Assembly: GCF_028368975.1 (NCBI RefSeq)
Contig: NZ_JAQNDM010000002.1
Location: 1,798,001 to 1,862,000, forward strand
Origin: Stigmatella ashevillena
GTDB taxonomy: Bacteria > Myxococcota > Myxococcia > Myxococcales > Myxococcaceae
Direction: 5' to 3'
Length of the DNA: 64,000 nt
Shown: piece after piece, positions 18,772 to 25,087 of the stretch
How the letters are laid out: each line of letters begins with the position of its first letter
Numbering within the stretch: the stretch's first letter is position 1
Program-made: the position numbers and the translations under genes
The notes under the pieces: generated by a model
The model's database searches: none
What the model was told of the DNA's origin: nothing
Seen by the model: only the letters and a program-made list of their open reading frames with translations

Positions 18772-20724
18772 CTACCGCTTGTCGCACACCGCGAGCGCCC
18801 AGACGGGGAAGATCCGCAGGTAGGCGTCGTAATGAATGGCACATGTCCGATTGAAGATGCCGGCAATGGGCTCCGGAGGCCAACGGCCATCCGCCTGCTG
18901 GCGCTCCCGCAGCCACCGGACGCCGCGCTGAGCCGCATCGGAGCTCTGCTCCCCGGCAGCCGCGAGCGTCAACAGCGCCCACGAGGTGTTGACGGCATGC
19001 CCCTGCTTGCCTTCCACCCACCGTGCCTGCCGACAGCTTTCGACGACCTCACTCCAGGCGCCATCGGACCGCTGGTACGAGCGAAGGAAGGCCGTGGCCC
19101 GGCGCAGGGCCATGTCCTCGGGAAGGGCGCCCGCGGCGATCAGGCCATTCACCCCGAACCACGTCCCATAGGTGAAGCAAACGCCCCAGGAGCCGATCCA
19201 CGAGCCATCCTCGCGCTGGGCCCGCCGGATGAAATCGGCCCCCCGCGCAATCGCCTGGTCCACGCGCGCATCCGGCACCGGGTGGTGCTTGCGCCAGGCG
19301 GCCAGGGCCTGCACGCAGGCCGAGGTGCACTCCACATAGCTGACGTCCACCATGATGGTGGAGAAGACATCCGAGGGGTTGAGCAGCTCGAGCAGCTTGG
19401 GGCCCCGCTGAAGCTCATACGTGGCCCAGCCCCCATCTTCGTTCTGCATCGAGAGGATGAACTGCACCGCGTCCTGGAGGCGGGCCTGGGGCACGCGGTT
19501 GAGCCCCAAGGGCTCGAGCACGAGCGAAGCCTTGAGCCCCTCGGCCGTGCAGTCGCTGATGGGCCAGCCATGGTCCCGGGTGCTGAACGGCCAGCCGCCC
19601 TTGCTGGGGTGCCGGAAGAAGCGCTGGGGCTCGGGCGTGTCCTCGAGCACCTGGTTCGCCTCGATGAACCGGGCCGCCTCTTCCAACATCGGCCGGTGGC
19701 GCTCCGTCTCCCCCGTTGCGGCCACCGCCTGAACGGCAAAGGAGGTGTCCCACAGCTCCGACGAGTTGTATCCGTTCATCCGGACGCCGTCGGCGCCCTC
19801 ATAGAAGTAGTCCGGCAAACGCTCCAGGTGGGCACGCACCTCGGGGCCCTCCGGGTTGACGAAGTGCCAGACCACCATGTTGAGCACTTTGTTGATGGGG
19901 CCGATGCAGATGTAGTGGGTGGCCTCGTCCTCGGCGCGAATCTGCTCCAGCGCGAAATCGAGCGAGCGGGCCCGCAGCCGCGCTCCCGCGAGCCGCTCAT
20001 AGCCATACATCACCTGATTGGCGGCCTTGAGCCAGAAGGTCCGGGGGGTGAAGACATCCGTCGGGGACACGCGCTCACGCGCGGCGGCCCAGTCCACCTG
20101 GGCATACGTCCCATCGAAAATCTCATGCCGGATGGCCGCCAGCAGCGGCGTCTCGGGGGCCCGGGCCTTGCGCCCATACAGCCAGCTCATGGGCAGGTAC
20201 ACCATGCGGCAATGGCACCAGAGCCTGGAGGGATGGAAGGGCAGCGACTCGGGCAACAGCCAGAGCTCGGGAGGAATCGGCTGGAGCCCCCCGTACTCAT
20301 ACAGCCCCAGCAACGCGAGGATGATCTTCCCCCACGCCCCACTGCTCAGCGGCCCTCCCCGCGGGAGGAACCACTGCCGCGCCTTGCGCAACCCGGCATC
20401 GTCCTCCCCCACTCCCAGCAGCCGGAGGGCGACGTAGTTGAGCACCGAGGTGAACACCTGGCTGGGCGCTTCGACATCCAGCCCCCAGCCCCCATCGGCG
20501 TTCTGGTGGTTGCGCAGGTAGGCGATGAGCCCCTCGCGCTGCGCGGGCTCGGGGGTACGCCCCATCACGTGCAGCCCCGTGACATAGATGGGAATGAGGA
20601 ACTGCGGCCCTCCATAGTCGCCGTACCAGGAGCCCTCGGCATCCTGGGTGGCGGCCAGCACGTCCAGCCCCCGCTGGATGACGGACACGGACTTGGGGAG
20701 CCGCTCGCCGGCGGTGACGCTCAT
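18772..20724 (-). CDS. 2,3-Oxidosqualene cyclase, cycloartenol-synthase type
   Basis: A 650-residue triterpene cyclase with repeated QW motifs (QNADGGWG, QNEDGGWATYE, QREDGSWIGSWG, QRSDGAWSE, QQADGRW). The catalytic motif is SDCTAE (Asp391), the form found in oxidosqualene cyclases, not the DxDD of squalene-hopene cyclases. Residues that steer plant cycloartenol versus lanosterol synthase are readable: Tyr319 (GYNSS), His385 (RDHGW) and Ile389 (PISD). They match plant CAS Tyr410/His477/Ile481 rather than the Thr/Cys-or-Gln/Val of lanosterol synthases. Its ATG overlaps the squalene synthase stop (ATGA). Stigmatella aurantiaca is known to carry such a cyclase and make cycloartenol. Confidence 0.92.
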   Translation of the reverse strand: MSVTAGERLPKSVSVIQRGLDVLAATQDAEGSWYGDYGGPQFLIPIYVTGLHVMGRTPEPAQREGLIAYLRNHQNADGGWGLDVEAPSQVFTSVLNYVALRLLGVGEDDAGLRKARQWFLPRGGPLSSGAWGKIILALLGLYEYGGLQPIPPELWLLPESLPFHPSRLWCHCRMVYLPMSWLYGRKARAPETPLLAAIRHEIFDGTYAQVDWAAARERVSPTDVFTPRTFWLKAANQVMYGYERLAGARLRARSLDFALEQIRAEDEATHYICIGPINKVLNMVVWHFVNPEGPEVRAHLERLPDYFYEGADGVRMNGYNSSELWDTSFAVQAVAATGETERHRPMLEEAARFIEANQVLEDTPEPQRFFRHPSKGGWPFSTRDHGWPISDCTAEGLKASLVLEPLGLNRVPQARLQDAVQFILSMQNEDGGWATYELQRGPKLLELLNPSDVFSTIMVDVSYVECTSACVQALAAWRKHHPVPDARVDQAIARGADFIRRAQREDGSWIGSWGVCFTYGTWFGVNGLIAAGALPEDMALRRATAFLRSYQRSDGAWSEVVESCRQARWVEGKQGHAVNTSWALLTLAAAGEQSSDAAQRGVRWLRERQQADGRWPPEPIAGIFNRTCAIHYDAYLRIFPVWALAVCDKR

Positions 20725-21770
20725 GGCGTCAGGCACTCTGGCTGGAGGGTCCCCGAGAGACACTGCATGTAGAGGGCGCGCAGCACCGTATCGGACGCGA
20801 CGTTCTGCTGGGTCAGCAGCATGATCTCCCGCACGGCGGCGCGGGTGATCTTCACCGGCTGCGGCTCGAAAACGGCGGGATTGTTCTCCAGCCGCGAGAG
20901 CGAGAGCACGGCGAAGAACAGGGGCCACAGACAGAACAGCCTCAGGCCAGGCTCGTCCACCGGCAGCCGCAGCGCATACTCCAGGGAGATGTCCGCCTCA
21001 CGCCGGGCCACAGCCACCAGTTCGTTGAGCATCCCCACGGCGCGGCCCCGGTTCTCCGGCTGCAACAGCGTGCGGGCGGTGAGCCCGTGCGCCGCCATGA
21101 CGGTCCTGGGCAGCCAGCAGTAGCCTCGCTCCAGATCCTCGCGGATGTCCTTGAGGATGTTGATGAGCTGCAATGCCCGGCCAAAAGCGGGCGACAGCAT
21201 CCGCAGCTCGTCTCCCTGGCGCGCGAGCTGGGGAGCGAAGCCAATGAAGAGCTCCGTCAGCATCTCGCCGACCGTCCCTGCCACGTAGTAGCAGTAGGTC
21301 AGTGTGGCCTCCAGGTCCCTCAGGCCGCTTGCAGGTGGGGCGAGCGCGAGATCCCGGCTCACGTCGGCCATGCCCTCGGCCATGGCGCGCACACACCGCG
21401 CGATGGGCGGCTGCGTCCATGACGGCAGGCCCGCGAAGGCTTCCAGTACGGTCCCCGTCCGGCGCATCAGACGCGATTCGGGCTCGGGAACGGTCTCTCG
21501 CAGCCACTCCCCTACCTGGGCGGTATAGCGAGGCACCTGATCGCGCCACCCCTCGGGCAGCTCGACGAGGCGGGCAAACTCCGAGAGGAGCTGGGCTCGC
21601 ATCGTGGCACTGCAAGTGGCCTCGTCCTCGATCGTATCCACGATGCGGCAGAGGAGGTAACCCACGGTGACGACGAGATCCAACGGCTCGGGGAGAACCG
21701 GGATATTGAGGGCGAAAGTCCGAGAGACCTCGGGCAGCGCCTCGCGGCAGAAAGCTTCAGGGTTGCTCAT
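20721..21770 (-). CDS. sqs: Squalene synthase (farnesyl-diphosphate farnesyltransferase)
   Basis: A 349-residue member of the squalene/phytoene synthase family. It has both Asp-rich motifs, DTIEDE (about residue 58) and DIREDLERGYCWLP (about 205), and YCYYVAGTVGEMLTELF, which resembles the YCHYVAGLVG of true squalene synthases. It condenses two FPP via presqualene diphosphate to squalene. Coupling to the oxidosqualene cyclase by overlapping ATGA, and the divergent squalene epoxidase 55 bases away, favour squalene over phytoene as product. ATG 21770 is the only start fitting the family N-terminus; a longer upstream frame crosses the divergent gene. Confidence 0.88.
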   Translation of the reverse strand: MSNPEAFCREALPEVSRTFALNIPVLPEPLDLVVTVGYLLCRIVDTIEDEATCSATMRAQLLSEFARLVELPEGWRDQVPRYTAQVGEWLRETVPEPESRLMRRTGTVLEAFAGLPSWTQPPIARCVRAMAEGMADVSRDLALAPPASGLRDLEATLTYCYYVAGTVGEMLTELFIGFAPQLARQGDELRMLSPAFGRALQLINILKDIREDLERGYCWLPRTVMAAHGLTARTLLQPENRGRAVGMLNELVAVARREADISLEYALRLPVDEPGLRLFCLWPLFFAVLSLSRLENNPAVFEPQPVKITRAAVREIMLLTQQNVASDTVLRALYMQCLSGTLQPECLTP

Positions 21771-21778
21771 GATGTGCC

Positions 21779-21811
21779 GCCCGTTGAGAACGGGCAAAAT
21801 TGCGCTATAGC
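21779..21811 (+). promoter_or_regulatory. Divergent promoter region with palindrome, squalene synthase / epoxidase
   Basis: The 55-base gap holds a perfect 7-bp inverted repeat with 3-base centre (GCCCGTT-GAG-AACGGGC, 21779-21795). Inside it lies TTGAGA (21784-21789), a -35-like hexamer 16 bases before TATAGC (21806-21811) for the epoxidase gene. The octamer GCTATAGC (21804-21811) is itself a palindrome, so a -10 could be read in either direction. The palindrome overlapping the -35 suggests a shared operator. The predicted start site leaves only about 8 bases before the epoxidase ATG. Confidence 0.5.
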
Positions 21812-21825
21812 AGTGAGCTGCGGCT

Positions 21826-23205
21826 ATGGGGAGCTTCTTGAATACGGACGTGGTCATCATCGGGGCAGGCCCGGCTGGCTGTGCAAGCGCGGCGGCATTG
21901 TCACACTTGGGCCATTCAATTCTTCTCGTCGATGCGGGACAGGACCGCGGCAAGCAGCTCGCGGGCGAGCTGCTCCATCCTCCCGGGGTGGAAGATTTGC
22001 GCACGCTGGGCTTTGGACCCGCGCTGGAGGCCTGTAAAGGCCAGCCCGTTCAAGGCTTCGCCGTCGTGGACACCCGGCGGGGGCGGCGAACCACCCAGCT
22101 GACCTACAATGGCTTGAGCCGGGGCCTGTCGCTCGAACACGCGCGCTTCGCGGAGAGCCTGCTGGAGGCTGTGGAACGGCTGCCCGGCGTCACCGTGTGG
22201 CGCAAGACGCGGCTCACCGCCATCCATCGCAACGATGCCGACGGCGTCGCGCTCACGGTCGTGCGCGGTGGGGAACAGCAGCAGGTGCTCACACCTCTGT
22301 TGGTGGCGGCGGACGGGCGGAGTTCCTTCGTCCGGAAGCTCCTGGGCATCGAAGAGCAGCACGAGCGGCTCTCCAGCATGGTGGGCGTGACGGTGGATGC
22401 GCAGGCCCTGCCCCATGCCGGCCACGGGCACATCTTCATTGGAGGAAACGCCCCGGTCCTCGCCTACGCCATCGAGCCCGGCGTGGCGCGGGTGATGGTC
22501 GACGTTCCCTTGGGTGCGACCGCTCAGAGATTGCACTCATCACCTGAACTTCTGAATGGGGTACCCCAACCGCTGCGAGGCGCCATTCTGGAGGCGCTCG
22601 AGCGTGAAACACCGCGGATGGCCGCCAATGACACACGCCTGCCACGCCGGGTGACCCAGGGCCGGGTCGTCCTCGTGGGAGACGCAGCGGGCTGCTGCCA
22701 CCCGGTGAGCGCCAGTGGGATGGCCTCGGGGATCAGCGACGCGATGGCGCTCCAGCAGTCGCTCCGGGAGAGCCTCCACAATGTCCCCCGCGCCCTGCGC
22801 CGCTACGTCCAGCGCCGCCGCTCGGCCCAGCGGACGCGCATCGCCCTGGCTTCTGCCCTCTATCAGGCGTTCTCCATTCAGCGCGAGGACATGGATGCCC
22901 TGAGGACGGGGCTGCTCCGCTACTGGGAGGAGAGCACCACCGGCGGGCGCAACTCGATGGAGCTGCTGTCGACGCGCGAGACGCGCATGTGGGTCATGGC
23001 GCGCGAGTACATGCGGGTGGTGGGCTATGGCATCGGCGCGCTGACTTCGGAGGCCTTCAGCCACCAGCGCCGGGACTTCGAGACCCTCATGCGAGCGGGA
23101 ACGGGCCTGCTCACTTCGGCGTTCCCCCACCTCCAGGACTCGGCGCGCGGAGGATTGGAGGACGCCTTCGCGACGTTCGCCGCCAGCAAGGAGCGGCGCC
23201 GATGA
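21826..23205 (+). CDS. Squalene monooxygenase (squalene epoxidase)-like flavoprotein
   Basis: A 459-residue class A flavoprotein monooxygenase. It has the FAD Rossmann motif VVIIGAGPAG (residues 9-18), the second FAD motif VLVGDAAGCCHPVSASGM (GD at 285-286), and QLAGELLHPPGVEDLRTLGF, closely resembling GELLQPGG of eukaryotic squalene epoxidases. It should convert squalene to 2,3-oxidosqualene, the substrate of the cyclase nearby. A geranylgeranyl-reductase-type role is the main alternative, made less likely by the cyclase's DCTAE motif, which demands an epoxide. C-terminal residues beyond 330 are helical. The start ATG lacks a good ribosome site. Confidence 0.85.
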   Translation: MGSFLNTDVVIIGAGPAGCASAAALSHLGHSILLVDAGQDRGKQLAGELLHPPGVEDLRTLGFGPALEACKGQPVQGFAVVDTRRGRRTTQLTYNGLSRGLSLEHARFAESLLEAVERLPGVTVWRKTRLTAIHRNDADGVALTVVRGGEQQQVLTPLLVAADGRSSFVRKLLGIEEQHERLSSMVGVTVDAQALPHAGHGHIFIGGNAPVLAYAIEPGVARVMVDVPLGATAQRLHSSPELLNGVPQPLRGAILEALERETPRMAANDTRLPRRVTQGRVVLVGDAAGCCHPVSASGMASGISDAMALQQSLRESLHNVPRALRRYVQRRRSAQRTRIALASALYQAFSIQREDMDALRTGLLRYWEESTTGGRNSMELLSTRETRMWVMAREYMRVVGYGIGALTSEAFSHQRRDFETLMRAGTGLLTSAFPHLQDSARGGLEDAFATFAASKERRR

Positions 23206-23225
23206 TGGACTCGGACGGCGAAAGC

Positions 23226-23402
23226 TTAAGCCCCTGGACATAGATGTTGTCCAGAGGAGCGGAGTCGTAGGTCGGGACGGCGCAGTGCGTACCGCACAGC
23301 CTCCAGAGTGTAGTGCAGCTGCATGCGCTCGGGTACACCCGCCGAGCGGCCGATGCCCTGTAGCCACTCACGCACCGCCTCGTCCACCCACAACCGTCCC
23401 AT
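23226..23402 (-). CDS. Small ORF or gene fragment inside an inverted-repeat element
   Basis: A 58-residue frame (MGRLWVDEAVREWLQGIGRS onward, ending RSSGQHLCPGA) with host-like G/C third positions. It starts between the two 19-bp repeats and reads through the left one to its stop. I do not recognise the product. It could be the tail of a gene truncated by insertion, or chance coding in a non-autonomous element. Confidence 0.3.
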   Translation of the reverse strand: MGRLWVDEAVREWLQGIGRSAGVPERMQLHYTLEAVRYALRRPDLRLRSSGQHLCPGA

Positions 23403-23430
23403 ACCGGGGGGTGGACAACATCTATGTCCG
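23235..23430. repeat. Small element bounded by 19-bp inverted repeats
   Basis: TGGACATAGATGTTGTCCA at 23235-23253 is matched by its reverse complement at 23412-23430 with one mismatch. Similarity extends outward (TTAAGCCCC on the left versus CTAAGCGTC read inward from the right). Each arm also contains an inner TGGACA/TGTCCA pair. The 196-bp unit looks like a miniature inverted-repeat element or the two ends of a deleted IS. It lies directly beside the ISAzo13-family insertion. Confidence 0.55.
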
Positions 23431-23438
23431 GACGCTTA

Positions 23439-24719
23439 GGAGCCTCGCAAAAATAAATTGAGCAACTCAGGTATTATAGAAGCATGAAGAACGTTGACGA
23501 ACTGCGAACAAAGTACGAGGCGATAGCGCCGCTCCTGAACGAACGTTCTCGTCGTCGGTGGGCGGCACTAGAGGCACGTGCCTATGGATATGGTGGCATC
23601 AGTGCTGTGGCACGCGCGACAGGACTGACACGCAACACGGTGATGGCAGGACTGCGTGAACTGCAAGGCACTGAGGATGAGCCAATCTCACTGGAGCGCG
23701 TACGGCACCAAGGCGCCGGACGCAGGCGACTGGCGGTGACGGATAAGCAACTCAAACCACTTCTGGAGAAGTTGGTAAACCCAGTTACACGAGGCGATCC
23801 ACAACACCCCCTGCGTTGGACGAGCAAGAGCACGCCCCATCTTGCTGCTGAGTTGACGAAGCAGGGGCATTCTGTCAGTGCTGGCACTGTGGCGACAATG
23901 CTGAAGGCGATGGGCTTCAGCCTGCAATCTCCTCGCAAGGTACGTGAGGGCGGTTCGCACAAGGATCGAGACAAACAGTTCAGACACATCAACCGACAGA
24001 CGCAGCTATTCCAAAAGAAGGTGCAACCCGTCATATCGGTAGATACCAAGAAAAAGGAGCTTGTAGGGCTCTTCAAAAACGGAGGGCGCGAGTGGCAAGT
24101 CCATGGAAAGCCCGAGGAAGTGAACGTCTATGATTTTCCTCCTCTTGCCGAAGGCAAGGCTATCCCGTACGGAGTTTATGATGTAACACTGAACGCAGGT
24201 TGGGTGAGCGTTGGTGTCGATCACGACACGCCGCAGTTTGCTGCGAATGCGATTCGTGAGTGGTGGAAACACATGGGAAGCAAAGAGTACCCGGCAGCGA
24301 CGGAGCTACTCATCGTGTCTGACTCTGGGGGAAGCAACAGCGCTCGCTCGCGAGTATGGAAGATCGAGTTGCAGCGACTTGCCGATGACATCCGCATGCG
24401 CATCCATGTCAGCCACATGCCTCCGGGTACAAGTAAATGGAACAAGATCGAGCATCGACTCTTTTGCCACATCACGCAAAATTGGCGAGGTCGGCCGCTC
24501 ATGAGCTATGAGACAGTAGTGAGCCTCATCAGTCACACAACAACCCGCACAGGCTTGAAGGTCAAGGCAACACTTGATCGACACCTCTATCAGACGGGGA
24601 TCAAGGCGGCTGATACGGAGATGAAGGAATTACAGATCAAGCGCTCAAGATTCCATGGAGAGTGGAACTACACATTCACTCCACGCTCCGACTTGCTCAA
24701 GTAATTTTTGAGAGGCGCC
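23439..24719 (+). mobile_element. ISAzo13-family insertion sequence
   Basis: Imperfect terminal inverted repeats of 27 bp (23 of 27 identical): GGAGCCTCGCAAAAAT... at 23439-23465, and GGCGCCTCTCAAAAAT... reading in from 24719. The trinucleotide TTA lies directly outside both ends (23436-23438 and 24720-24722), consistent with a 3-bp target duplication. One full-length transposase gene fills it, and its stop codon lies inside the right repeat. The element looks intact and about 1.28 kb long. Confidence 0.8.
23484..24704 (+). CDS. ISAzo13-family transposase
   Basis: A 406-residue transposase. The N-terminus has an HTH-like region (GGISAVARATGLTRNTVMAG) and the body has a DDE-type nuclease: VISVDTKKKELVG (first Asp), LLIVSDSGGSN (second Asp) and KWNKIEHRLF (Glu). 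These are typical of the ISAzo13/Rhodopirellula-type family. Base composition is lower in G/C than surrounding housekeeping genes, indicating recent arrival. It catalyses cut-and-paste movement of the surrounding IS. The frame is uninterrupted. Confidence 0.88.
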   Translation: MKNVDELRTKYEAIAPLLNERSRRRWAALEARAYGYGGISAVARATGLTRNTVMAGLRELQGTEDEPISLERVRHQGAGRRRLAVTDKQLKPLLEKLVNPVTRGDPQHPLRWTSKSTPHLAAELTKQGHSVSAGTVATMLKAMGFSLQSPRKVREGGSHKDRDKQFRHINRQTQLFQKKVQPVISVDTKKKELVGLFKNGGREWQVHGKPEEVNVYDFPPLAEGKAIPYGVYDVTLNAGWVSVGVDHDTPQFAANAIREWWKHMGSKEYPAATELLIVSDSGGSNSARSRVWKIELQRLADDIRMRIHVSHMPPGTSKWNKIEHRLFCHITQNWRGRPLMSYETVVSLISHTTTRTGLKVKATLDRHLYQTGIKAADTEMKELQIKRSRFHGEWNYTFTPRSDLLK

Positions 24720-24722
24720 TTA

Positions 24723-25087
24723 GAGCCGTCCCAAGTGACCATCAGGGAACCACAAGGCTTTTGCGGTACCCCTGTTTCAAGGTCCGGTCCCTGCTGGAAA
24801 CATTCGAGGCGCGCCCGCTCGGTTCTGCATACGCCGACAGGTGTGGAGCGCTCACGCACCGTGCGTGAACGGACAGGCTTGCTATCCGCCTGTACCGCTA
24901 CTTTCTATCCATGCGCGCGATGCGAATCGCTCCATTGAAGGGGGGAGTAACGCCATTTGCACTTTCCGTAAGCTGCAAGTGAGAACGCTTCCTCTTTTTC
25001 AATTTTGTCCTACACAACAGCAACTTTCATCGGAACTCAGCCCATACTTGATTGCAAGTCCTAGTCTTTATTGGTTCGATAATACGC
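24723..25087. other. Intergenic stretch with a 17-base palindrome upstream of the NACHT gene
   Basis: No convincing gene. A perfect palindrome with one central base (TCACGCAC-C-GTGCGTGA, 24852-24868) could be an operator or a hairpin. Composition changes from G/C-rich to A/T-rich near 24890. A GATAAT at 25078-25083 sits too close to the NACHT start to be its -10 unless the mRNA is leaderless. No good -35 was found. Confidence 0.4.

Noticed and set aside
18772-20724. Squalene-hopene cyclase as the identity of the triterpene cyclase
   Set aside because: The catalytic motif is DCTAE with HGWPIS before it, and a squalene epoxidase gene is adjacent; hopene cyclases have DxDDTA and need no epoxide.
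20721-21770. Phytoene synthase as the identity of the DTIED/DIRED protein
   Set aside because: It is translationally coupled to an oxidosqualene cyclase and has the YYVAGTVG segment of squalene synthases; no carotenoid genes are near.
24662-24938. Short frames just downstream of the ISAzo13 transposase
   Set aside because: They begin inside the IS and cross its end; nothing resembles a protein family.
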